Shown here one piece after another: positions 17,490 to 25,100 of a stretch of 64,000 nt of DNA (position 1 is its first letter; each line of letters begins with the position of its first letter). The notes under the pieces are model-generated. The model had not been told where the DNA came from and searched no databases. It saw only the letters and a program-made list of their open reading frames with translations. Position numbers and translations under genes: made by a program. The DNA lies in assembly GCA_022599775.1 (NCBI GenBank), contig JAHZLQ010000032.1, forward strand, positions 1-64,000, in the 5' to 3' direction. Source of the stretch: Gammaproteobacteria bacterium. Lineage in GTDB: Bacteria > Pseudomonadota > Gammaproteobacteria > Nevskiales > Nevskiaceae.

Positions 17490-20290
17490 AACCGACGCAT
17501 TGGATCGCAACGGTCGCGGTGCTGTCGGCCGGTTGCGCCTCCACCATCGAGAACTCCAGCCCGAGTATTCGCGAAGCTCTGGATCGCAAGCAGCCGGCGC
17601 CGGAAGAACTGACCGTCCAACAGTCGACACAAATTGAGGCAAACCCGCAGCTCGCGCTGGAAAACTATCGCGAGATCATGAAGTTGCAGCCCGACAATGA
17701 AACGCGGGCGGAGACCCTGCGGCGCATGGCCGACCTGCAGATCGAGGTCGAGGACGTCGAACCCGGCACCGATGACGCAGCGCTGAAGAACTCGATCGGA
17801 ATCTATCAGGACCTGTTGAAGAGCAATCCCGACGGCAAGGCCAACGACCGCGTGCTCTATCAGCTGGCGCGCGCCTACCAGAGTCTTGGCGAAACCGAGC
17901 TGTCGATCGATACGCTGGCGCGCCTGCAGACCGAGTATCCAGACTCGTCGTACGCCTCAGACAGCCATTTCCGTCGGGGTGAGCTGCTGTTTGCCAGCAA
18001 TCGCCTCAGCGAAGCTGCGGCCGAGTATCGCGCCGTCATGGCCTTGGGAGATGAAACGCCGTTCTACGAGGCCGCCGAGTACAAACTGGCCTGGTCGCTG
18101 TACAAGCAGTCCGACTACGAAGCCGCCGTCGCCGTACTGTTCACGATTCTCGACCGTGACCTGCCGCCGGATCCAAGCAGCGATCCACAGGCCGCTGTGG
18201 AGGCCACGGCGGGCGGCAAGCGCGCGCTGGTGAAGGACGTGCTGCGTGTCACCAGCCTGTCGTTCGCGGCCATGGGCGGCGGATCGGCCATGAATAGTTA
18301 TCTGGACAGCCACGAAGAACCGGCCTACTACCCGCTACTGTACCGCAGCCTCGGTGACCAGCTGCTCGAACAGGAACGCTACAACGACGCCGGCGAAGCG
18401 TATGCGGCTTTTGTGCAGCGGCACAGCAATGATCTGCTGGCGCCCGAATTCCAGGCCAGCGTGATCGATGCCTATCGCCAGGGCGGATTCGCCGAGCTGA
18501 TCATCCGCGAGAAGGAACGTTACGCCAACACCTACGATCCGCGCGCCCCGTACTGGAAGGGGCGTCCGGTTCCGGACGAGGTCATGACCGCATTGCGGCA
18601 GCACTTCGACGATCTGGCGAAGTACTACCATTCCCAGGCATCGGCCGATCCAGAGACGCGCAGCGGCGATTTCCTGACCGCCGCGTCCTGGTACCGACGC
18701 CTGCTCGACGTGTTCCCGGACGATCCGGCGGCGCCGGAAAACAACTTCCTGCTCGGTGAGACGCTGTACGCTGGCGGCAAGACACTCGAAGCGGCACAGC
18801 AGTACACGCGGACCGCCTACGACTACCCACCGCATCCGCGTTCGGCGGAAGCGGCTTACGCCGCCGTACTGGCCTACCAGCAATACGCGGCCAAGGTGCC
18901 GGCCGAGGAACGCCCGGAAGCGCTGCGCCTGGCGATCGATTCCGGCAAGCGTTTCGCCGCCGCACACCCGCAGCATCCGCAAGCCCTGCCCGTACTGACT
19001 CGTGCGACCGAAGACCTGTTCGAAATCAAGGCCTTCGATGAGTCCGTGACGGTGGCACAGCAAGTACTCACTGCGCAGCCTGCCGCACCCGCCCCGCTGC
19101 GCCGTACCGCGCTCGCGGTCAGCGCCGACGCGGAATTCACCCAGGAGGACTATCCCGCTTCCGAGGCCGCCTACGCGGCGCTGTTGCGGATGGTGCCGGC
19201 CCAGGAAGCCGAGGAACATGAGCGTGTCACCGAACAGCTCGCCGCCTCGATCTACAAACAGGCCGAAGCCGCTCGCGCCGCCGGCGACCAGCGCGCCGCG
19301 GCCGAACAGTTCCTGCGCGTCGGCAAGATCACGCCAAACGCCAGTATCCGCGCCAATGCGGACTACGACGCGGCCGCGTCACTGATCGAACTGGAAGACT
19401 GGGCCGGCGCCGCCACGGTGCTCGAAAGCTTCCGCTCGCGTTTCCCCCAGCATGAGTTCGTGGCCGACGTCGACAAGAAACTGGCCGTGAGCTACGAGCG
19501 CGATACGCAGCCGGTGCAGGCCGCCATCGCCTATCAGCGCATCGCGAACCGCGACACCGAATCGCAGGACGTACGTCGCGAGGCGGCGTGGAAGTCGGCG
19601 CAGCTCTATGACGAAGCCAAGCGTTCAGGCGACGCGGCCGGCGCCTACGAAAGCTACGTCCGGGCGTATCCGCAACCGGTCGACTCCGCTTTCGCGGCCC
19701 GACAACGTCTCACTGAGATCTACAAGGCGCAGGGCAACACCGGTCAGTATCGCTACTGGCTGGGGCAGGTCGTCGCCGCCGATGCGCAGGCCGGTGCCGC
19801 GCGCAGCGATGCCACCCGACTCGCCGCCGCGCGCGCCAGCCTGGAACTGGGCCGTATGGAAGCACAGCGCGCCCGTGCGCTGCGCCTGAGCCTGCCGATC
19901 GAACAGAGCCTGCCACCGAAACGCGAAGCCATGCAGTCCTCGATCGACACCCTGTCGGCCGCTGCGGACTACGGCTTCGCCGAAGTCACCACGGCGGCGA
20001 CGCTGGAACTGGGCGACCTGTATCGCGCCTTTGGGCGCGCGCTGATGGAATCCGAACGGCCGCGCAATCTCGACGATCTGGCCCTGGAACAGTACGACCT
20101 GCTGCTCGAAGAACAGGCCTACCCCTTCGAGGAAAAATCGATCGAGTGGTATGAAACCAACCTCAAGCGGATTCGAAAGGGTGTCTATGACACGTCCGTC
20201 AAGAAAAGCTACGACGCCCTGGTGGACATCGCGCCCGGACAATACGCCAAGCGCATGAAGGCCGAGGAGTATTACGATGCGCTGCGCTGA
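17486..20290 (+). CDS. Large TPR lipoprotein of the ExbBD/AgmX-like cluster
   Basis: A 934-aa lipoprotein. Residues 1-17 end in the lipobox LSAGC, so it should be lipidated at Cys17. Ser follows at +3 rather than Asp at +2, so outer-membrane sorting is expected. The remainder is almost entirely TPR-like repeats, for example RVLYQLARAYQSLGETELSI (about 115) and NNFLLGETLYAGGKTLEAAQ (about 420). Acid-rich pairs and Ala-rich helices dominate. The ATG at 17486 overlaps the previous stop. The gene overlaps the next by 14 bp. By analogy with Glt/AglT proteins it may be a periplasmic adaptor between motor and outer membrane. No enzymatic motif was found. Confidence 0.8.
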   Translation: MKPTHWIATVAVLSAGCASTIENSSPSIREALDRKQPAPEELTVQQSTQIEANPQLALENYREIMKLQPDNETRAETLRRMADLQIEVEDVEPGTDDAALKNSIGIYQDLLKSNPDGKANDRVLYQLARAYQSLGETELSIDTLARLQTEYPDSSYASDSHFRRGELLFASNRLSEAAAEYRAVMALGDETPFYEAAEYKLAWSLYKQSDYEAAVAVLFTILDRDLPPDPSSDPQAAVEATAGGKRALVKDVLRVTSLSFAAMGGGSAMNSYLDSHEEPAYYPLLYRSLGDQLLEQERYNDAGEAYAAFVQRHSNDLLAPEFQASVIDAYRQGGFAELIIREKERYANTYDPRAPYWKGRPVPDEVMTALRQHFDDLAKYYHSQASADPETRSGDFLTAASWYRRLLDVFPDDPAAPENNFLLGETLYAGGKTLEAAQQYTRTAYDYPPHPRSAEAAYAAVLAYQQYAAKVPAEERPEALRLAIDSGKRFAAAHPQHPQALPVLTRATEDLFEIKAFDESVTVAQQVLTAQPAAPAPLRRTALAVSADAEFTQEDYPASEAAYAALLRMVPAQEAEEHERVTEQLAASIYKQAEAARAAGDQRAAAEQFLRVGKITPNASIRANADYDAAASLIELEDWAGAATVLESFRSRFPQHEFVADVDKKLAVSYERDTQPVQAAIAYQRIANRDTESQDVRREAAWKSAQLYDEAKRSGDAAGAYESYVRAYPQPVDSAFAARQRLTEIYKAQGNTGQYRYWLGQVVAADAQAGAARSDATRLAAARASLELGRMEAQRARALRLSLPIEQSLPPKREAMQSSIDTLSAAADYGFAEVTTAATLELGDLYRAFGRALMESERPRNLDDLALEQYDLLLEEQAYPFEEKSIEWYETNLKRIRKGVYDTSVKKSYDALVDIAPGQYAKRMKAEEYYDALR

Positions 20291-20957
20291 ACCCAAACTG
20301 CTGCTGGTCGCCGCGCTGGCGGCGCTGCTGGCGGCCTGCGGAGGCACCGGAACGGTGCGCCCGACGCCATCATCGCAGCCGGCGGCCGAAGAACCAGCCC
20401 CGGACGAAGCCGAGCCGGAGCCGGAACCCGAAAAGGAAGATCCGGAGGGGCGATCCGAAGCCGCGGTCAAGCTCATGCGTATCGGCAAGACCGACGAGGC
20501 CATCGAAGCGTTCCGCAGCCTGACTCAGGACTTCCCCGGCTTTTCCGGGCCGTACACCAACCTTGGCATTCTTTACGCCGGGCGCGAGCAGCGCGAGGCC
20601 GCGATCGGCGCGCTGTCACAGGCCATACAGCTGAACCCCGAGAACAAGGTGGCATTGAATCTGCTGGCGATTCAGTACGTCGAGTCCGGCAACTTCGAAC
20701 GTGCCGAACAGAGCTGGTTGCAGGCTTTGACCGTTGACCCCGGATATGCCGCCGCCCACCTCAACCTGGGCATGTTGTACGAACGCAATCTGGGACGGCC
20801 GCAGGCCGCCATCACGCAATACCGCGCCTACCAGTCGGCCATGGGCGGCGACGCCCTGCAGGTTGATGTCTGGGTCGCCGAGATCGAAGCGGCGACGACC
20901 ACTGGCGGCAACGCGCAAGCAGTACCGGCAACACCGAGCCTGGAGACAGAACAGTGA
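20277..20957 (+). CDS. Small TPR lipoprotein of the cluster
   Basis: A 226-aa lipoprotein with a signal peptide ending LLAACGG (Cys21). An acidic, Pro-rich linker (about 30-60) is followed by three or four canonical TPRs: AVKLMRIGKTDEAIEAFRSL, PYTNLGILYAGREQREAAIG and AHLNLGMLYERNLGRPQAAI. The TPR units resemble those of PilF- or YbgF-like assembly factors. The start lies 14 bp inside the previous gene, so translational coupling is expected. It is likely an accessory or outer-membrane assembly factor of the same machine; the exact role is unknown. Confidence 0.82.
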   Translation: MRCAEPKLLLVAALAALLAACGGTGTVRPTPSSQPAAEEPAPDEAEPEPEPEKEDPEGRSEAAVKLMRIGKTDEAIEAFRSLTQDFPGFSGPYTNLGILYAGREQREAAIGALSQAIQLNPENKVALNLLAIQYVESGNFERAEQSWLQALTVDPGYAAAHLNLGMLYERNLGRPQAAITQYRAYQSAMGGDALQVDVWVAEIEAATTTGGNAQAVPATPSLETEQ

Positions 20958-21313
20958 GCAAGACCGTATCATTCCTGATCGCTGGTCTCCTGATCGCGGC
21001 CTCGGGTGGCATCGCCCGGGCTCAGGACGAACAACCAGCGGTTCAGACATCAGGACAGTCCAGCACGAAGCCTGCTTCGGCAGGCCAGGAAGGTTATGGA
21101 ACAACCATTCTCGGTGAACGCGAGACACCGATCGGACTTTTTATCACGCCCTGGCGCGACTCCACGCCCGAGGCCGAGATCGATCGGCCGGCGAAACTGC
21201 TCGACGAGGCCATGCTGCCCGTCGATAAGGACGTGTTCTCTCGCTATATCGAATACAGCGCCGCGCTGGCCGAGCACCGCAAGGTCAAGGCCGACAAGGG
21301 CGCAACGCCGTAG
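20954..21313 (+). CDS. Small exported protein of unknown function in the cluster
   Basis: A 119-aa protein with a GTG start overlapping the previous stop as GTGA and GGAGA upstream. The signal peptide is at residues 1-23 (ends ARAQ). The mature part has a low-complexity Gln/Ser stretch, then a conserved-looking core GYGTTILGERETPIGLFITP. It ends with a charged helix (DKDVFSRYIEYSAALAEHRK). No domain was recognised. Its position directly before the ExbB gene, inside a tightly overlapped run, says it belongs to the machine. Confidence 0.72.
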   Translation: MSKTVSFLIAGLLIAASGGIARAQDEQPAVQTSGQSSTKPASAGQEGYGTTILGERETPIGLFITPWRDSTPEAEIDRPAKLLDEAMLPVDKDVFSRYIEYSAALAEHRKVKADKGATP

Positions 21314-21372
21314 ACACGACTGACGTACCCCAGAAACCCCCAGGCAACACAAACTCTCACGAGGAGCGCGGT

Positions 21373-22005
21373 ATGGATTTTTTCGGAACGGTGCTGACCT
21401 TCTTCAAGACGGGCGGCGCTTTCATGTACCCCATCGCCATGGTCATGGTGCTCGGCTTGGCGATCGCGGTTGAACGCTGGCTATTCCTGCAGCGCTCACA
21501 TGCCGAGAATCGCCGATTGTGGGCGAAGCTGCAGCCGCTGATGAGCCAGCGCGACTTCGCCGCGGCCGAAAAAGTCACCGCCGAATCGGATACGGCGATT
21601 GGCCATGTGCTGTCGTTCGGCCTCTCCCGTGCGCAGAACCGTGGCTCGCGGCAGGACGTCGAAAGTGCGATGGAAGAATCGCTGATGGAAGTCACGCCGC
21701 TGCTCGAAAAGCGCACGCACTACCTCGCCACGTTCGCCAACATCGCGACATTGCTGGGCCTGCTCGGCACGATCATCGGCTTGATCCAGGGGTTTACTGC
21801 GGTCTCCAACGTCAACCCTGCCGAAAAGGCGGACGCGCTGTCGGCGTCGATCTCGGTGGCCATGAACACCACGGCGTTTGGCCTGATGGTCGCCATTCCG
21901 CTGCTGTTCCTGCATACCTGGCTCACCACCAAGACCAACGAGTTGCTTGACAGTCTGGAGATGGCCACCGTCAAGTTCATCAACAGCCTGACGACAACGG
22001 GATGA
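21373..22005 (+). CDS. MotA/TolQ/ExbB-family proton channel subunit
   Basis: An inner-membrane protein of 210 aa with three transmembrane segments (about 15-35, 117-141 and 159-184) and a cytoplasmic loop between the first two. The TolQ/ExbB signature LLGLLGTIIGLIQGF contains the conserved Thr, and NTTAFGLMVAIP the second. Hand alignment puts Val162 (SVAMNTTAFG) where ExbB/TolQ carry a buried Glu (E. coli ExbB Glu176). RBS GAGGAGCGCGG precedes the ATG after a 59-bp gap, so an internal promoter is possible. The stop overlaps the first ExbD gene. It is probably the pentameric stator that drives the TonB/AgmX-like partner. Confidence 0.9.
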   Translation: MDFFGTVLTFFKTGGAFMYPIAMVMVLGLAIAVERWLFLQRSHAENRRLWAKLQPLMSQRDFAAAEKVTAESDTAIGHVLSFGLSRAQNRGSRQDVESAMEESLMEVTPLLEKRTHYLATFANIATLLGLLGTIIGLIQGFTAVSNVNPAEKADALSASISVAMNTTAFGLMVAIPLLFLHTWLTTKTNELLDSLEMATVKFINSLTTTG

Positions 22006-22499
22006 TCAAGCGCCTGCACCGCTCGCGGCGGACCGAGCCCGCCGAGCTGCAGATCACCGCCTTCATGAATCTCATGGTGGCGCTGGTGCCGTTTCTGTTG
22101 ATCACGGCCGTTTTCTCGCAGCTCGCGGTTCTGGAACTGAACCTGCCCGATCCGAGTTCCGCAGCATCGGATGAAGAGCCCCCGCCGCGCTCGCTGACCG
22201 TGGTCATCCGCGACGGCAACCTGACCGTGCTCGACGCCAGCGGCCCGATCAAGGCATTTCCGAAGACCGGTGGCGACTACGATCTGGACGCGCTCGCGGA
22301 ATTGCTACTGAGCATCAAGCAGCGCCTGCCCAACGAGCAGAAGATCACGCTGTTGCTGGAACCCGATGTTGCCTATGACGCCTTGATCCAGGTCATGGAC
22401 GCCGTTCGCGTCAAACCCGATGAGAGTGGCGAGATGTTTCCCTTGATTTCGATCGGCGACGCCCCGACCGAAGCTGTGCCCGAGGGAGGTGCTTCATGA
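22002..22499 (+). CDS. ExbD/TolR-like subunit 1, lacking the proton-path aspartate
   Basis: A 165-aa bitopic inner-membrane protein. A short basic cytoplasmic N-terminus leads into a single membrane helix (about 18-42) and a periplasmic domain. In ExbD/TolR/MotB the helix carries an essential Asp. Here the motif is ITAFMNLMVALVPFLL, with Asn23 (codon AAT at 22068-22070) in the Asp position. The periplasmic domain contains NEQKITLLLEPDVAYDALIQ, the usual beta-alpha ExbD pattern. Both ends overlap neighbours by 4 bp. It may form a heterodimer with the second ExbD, contributing structure and not proton transfer. Confidence 0.87.
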   Translation: MIKRLHRSRRTEPAELQITAFMNLMVALVPFLLITAVFSQLAVLELNLPDPSSAASDEEPPPRSLTVVIRDGNLTVLDASGPIKAFPKTGGDYDLDALAELLLSIKQRLPNEQKITLLLEPDVAYDALIQVMDAVRVKPDESGEMFPLISIGDAPTEAVPEGGAS

Positions 22500-23041
22500 G
22501 CGCAGGCTTCGGTAGCAGTGCCAAAAGCCGGCGGCTGACACGGCGTACCAAGAAATCGCGGACGCAGGCTACGCTGAACATGGTCTCGCTGATGGACATC
22601 TTCACGATTCTGGTGTTCTTCCTGCTGGTCAACTCCGCGGCGGTAGAGACTCTCCCCAGCCCCAAGGCGATGACCCTGCCGGAATCGATTGCCGAGGAGC
22701 GCGCCGAAGAAGTGCCCGTGCTGATGATCGCGCGTGACCGCATCGTTATCCAGTTCGGTAACAACGTACGCGATGTCATGAGTACCGAGGCAGCCGCCAA
22801 GGCCACCACGTCCATTCTGGCGCCGCTGAAGTCCGCGATTTTCGAGGAAATCCGACTGGTTCCCATCGAGGGCGATCCGCAACGGCGCATGACGCGCGGA
22901 GAAATCAACGTCATGGCCGACAAGGACGCGCCCTATGCCCTGCTCAAGAAAGTGATGTCGACCTGTACCGACGCGCAGTTCGCCAGCATCTCCCTGGCGG
23001 TGATCCATCGGCCCTCCGACAAAGGGAAGACCGCACCGTGA
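22496..23041 (+). CDS. ExbD/TolR-like subunit 2, with the conserved aspartate
   Basis: A 181-aa bitopic protein. The basic N-terminus (RRLTRRTKKSR) precedes a membrane helix (about 27-46) with the motif NMVSLMDIFTILVFFLL, where Asp34 is the expected protonatable residue. The periplasmic domain ends in DAPYALLKKVMSTCTDAQFA, typical of ExbD. It overlaps both neighbours by 4 bp. Two ExbD-type genes beside a single ExbB-type gene is the arrangement of the myxobacterial AglR-AglQ-AglS motor. Confidence 0.9.
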   Translation: MSAGFGSSAKSRRLTRRTKKSRTQATLNMVSLMDIFTILVFFLLVNSAAVETLPSPKAMTLPESIAEERAEEVPVLMIARDRIVIQFGNNVRDVMSTEAAAKATTSILAPLKSAIFEEIRLVPIEGDPQRRMTRGEINVMADKDAPYALLKKVMSTCTDAQFASISLAVIHRPSDKGKTAP

Positions 23042-24006
23042 GCGTCTACGCGTTGAACGACCTGTTCTGGGGCTATTCCGAGCAATCGGATCGCTCTTTC
23101 CGCCGCTGGGTGATGATCCTGGCGATCCCGTTTCTGGTCATTGGCCTGGTCGTGCCATTTCTCAAACTGGCTGGCCTCGAACGCGGCGGTGGACAGGCGG
23201 GAGAAGCCCGCTATGCCGAGCTGATCCAGGAAGAGCCGGCACCGATCGCCGAAGAGGTCGAGGAGCCCGCGCCGGCCGAGGAAGAGCAAGCCGAGGAACC
23301 CGCGCCTGAAGAGCCCGCGCCGACGCCAGAAACGCCGGTGGAACAGGAAGCGCCACCAGAGGTGCAACAACCCTCGGCCGCGGAGCAGCAGCAACAGGCA
23401 CGCGAGACCGCGCAGAGAAGCGGTGTACTCGCCTTCTCCGATCAACTCAAGGATCTGCGAGACAGCACCTTGCCGGGAATGGACGCCAACCGCAGTCTGC
23501 AGACCGACGTCGTCACCGGCGGCATCGGCGGTGGCGGCGCAGGCAACACCATCGCCCAGTCCGCCAGCTCCGGGTCCGGCGGCATCGGCAGCGGCCAGGT
23601 TCGGCGGCAGCAGGGCGGAACCGGCATCGGCGAGCGCCGCACCACCACCGTGGACCGTCCCGCCGGCTTGGGCCCCGATCCGACGCGTATCGGCCAGAGC
23701 GGGGATGCCCGCAACCCCGGGCGCACGCTGGAGGAAATCCAGCTGGTGTTCGACCGCAACAAGGGTTCGCTGTATACGCTCTACAACCGCGCGTTGCGTG
23801 GCAACGCGGGTCTGCGCGGCGTCGTCAACGTCAAGCTGACGATCGCTCCGAACGGGCGTGTCAGCAACTGCACGGTGGTTTCGAGCGAACTCAACGACCC
23901 GGAACTCGAGCGCAAGATCGTGGCCCGCATCATGCTGTTCGATTTCGGCGCGAAGAACGTCGACGAAATCACCATCGACTATCCGATCACGTTCCAACCG
24001 CTATAG
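23038..24006 (+). CDS. TonB-like energy transducer with AgmX/PglI-type C-terminal domain
   Basis: A 322-aa protein with a GTG start overlapping the ExbD stop. A short cytoplasmic part is followed by one membrane helix (about 23-44), a Glu/Pro-rich periplasmic linker (about 60-112), a Gly/Ser-rich stretch (about 155-200) and a TonB-like C-terminal domain (about 230-322). That domain begins EEIQLVFDRNKGSLYTLYNR and ends ITIDYPITFQPL, and matches the AgmX/PglI C-terminal family in pattern. It should convey ExbBD-derived motion across the periplasm. It is the last gene of the run; a hairpin follows at 24018-24037. The partner outer-membrane protein is not encoded nearby. Confidence 0.85.
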   Translation: MSVYALNDLFWGYSEQSDRSFRRWVMILAIPFLVIGLVVPFLKLAGLERGGGQAGEARYAELIQEEPAPIAEEVEEPAPAEEEQAEEPAPEEPAPTPETPVEQEAPPEVQQPSAAEQQQQARETAQRSGVLAFSDQLKDLRDSTLPGMDANRSLQTDVVTGGIGGGGAGNTIAQSASSGSGGIGSGQVRRQQGGTGIGERRTTTVDRPAGLGPDPTRIGQSGDARNPGRTLEEIQLVFDRNKGSLYTLYNRALRGNAGLRGVVNVKLTIAPNGRVSNCTVVSSELNDPELERKIVARIMLFDFGAKNVDEITIDYPITFQPL

Positions 24007-24017
24007 TATTTGAGATT

Positions 24018-24037
24018 ACCCCGCCCTCCGGCGGGGT
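24018..24037 (+). terminator. Hairpin after the AgmX-like gene
   Basis: Perfect 8-bp GC stem (ACCCCGCC / GGCGGGGT) with a CTCC loop, 12 bp after the stop codon. No U-tract follows, so it may stabilise the transcript end or work with Rho instead of acting as an intrinsic terminator. Confidence 0.45.
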
Positions 24038-24092
24038 GACCGGGGTGGGAAATTGACCGGCCCTTCGCAGGGCCACAGCATCGGGAGAGCGC

Positions 24093-24881
24093 ATGGGATT
24101 CCTTAGTGGCAAGAAAGCCTTGATAACCGGCGTCGCCAGCGAACGTTCGATCGCCAGCGGCATTGCTCATGCATTCGCGCGTGAGGGTGCTGAGCTCGCC
24201 TATACCTACCAGGGCGACAAGATCAAAAGTCGTGTTGAAGACCACGCGCATGCCACTGGCTCGGACCTGGTACTGCCGCTGGACGTCACCAGCGACGGCG
24301 AGATCGATTCGGCGTTCAAGGCCATTCAGGAGAAATGGGGCTGCATCGACATCGTCGTGCACTCCATCGGCTTCGCTCCGCGGGAATTGCTGGCCGGCGG
24401 ATTCATCGAAAGCGTGACCCGTGAGGGCTACAACATGGCCCACGAAATATCGGCCTATAGCTTCGCTGCACTGGGCAAGGCGGCGCGCCCGCTGATGCAG
24501 GGCCGGCAGGCTTCGATGATGACGATGACCTATCTCGGCGCCGAACGCGCGATGCCGCGCTACAACGTGATGGGTCCGGCCAAGGCCAGCCTGGAGGCCT
24601 GCGTGCGCTACATGGCCGACGAGCTCGGGCCGGAAGGCATACGCGTCAACGGCATTTCGGCAGGGCCGATCAAGACCCTGGCAGCGGCGGGAATCAGCGG
24701 ATTCCGTACCATGCTCCTGCGTAGCGAGCGCACGGCGCCGTTGCGGCGCAACGTGACCGTCGAAGAAGTCGGCAACACCGCCGCCTTTCTCAGCTCGGAC
24801 CTCGCCAGCGGCATCACCGGCGAGATCCTGTATGTCGACGCCGGATTCAACATCGTCGGCATGAGCATCGACGAGGCCTGA
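24093..24881 (+). CDS. fabI: Enoyl-[acyl-carrier-protein] reductase (NADH)
   Basis: It reduces enoyl-ACP in the last step of each fatty acid elongation cycle. The short-chain dehydrogenase fold starts with [19 protein letters not shown] (residues 7-25), the FabI-type NAD motif. The active site follows the FabI Tyr-x6-Lys pattern in [11 protein letters not shown] (about 155-165). The [14 protein letters not shown] substrate-loop motif is present. Length is 262 aa, normal. RBS GGGAGA precedes the ATG. The gene is monocistronic by appearance, closed by a strong terminator at 24904. Confidence 0.97.
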   Translation: MGFLSGKKALITGVASERSIASGIAHAFAREGAELAYTYQGDKIKSRVEDHAHATGSDLVLPLDVTSDGEIDSAFKAIQEKWGCIDIVVHSIGFAPRELLAGGFIESVTREGYNMAHEISAYSFAALGKAARPLMQGRQASMMTMTYLGAERAMPRYNVMGPAKASLEACVRYMADELGPEGIRVNGISAGPIKTLAAAGISGFRTMLLRSERTAPLRRNVTVEEVGNTAAFLSSDLASGITGEILYVDAGFNIVGMSIDEA

Positions 24882-24903
24882 TTCGCGTTGGATTGTCCTC
24901 GAC

Positions 24904-24934
24904 AAAAGGGGCGGCCTGATGGCCGCCCCTTTTG
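24904..24934 (+). terminator. Rho-independent terminator after fabI
   Basis: A 13-bp stem (AAAAGGGGCGGCC pairing with GGCCGCCCCTTTT) encloses a TGAT loop. The A-rich and T-rich ends allow termination from either direction, although ppiD ends some 165 bp further on. Nothing else was recognised between 24935 and 25100. Confidence 0.85.
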
Positions 24935-25100
24935 CGTCACGACAGCACCGCTAAGTCCTCACGGCGTCATCGTGCATAGCGAGAACGAGCCGGTGCCCGG
25001 ATCGAGCGATCTGGGCATTCGGCATCCAAGCTCAAATCGAGCGCCGGATCGGATCTGTGCTCGAACAACGGCCGATCCAAGTCGGCGAACACTCAGGAAC

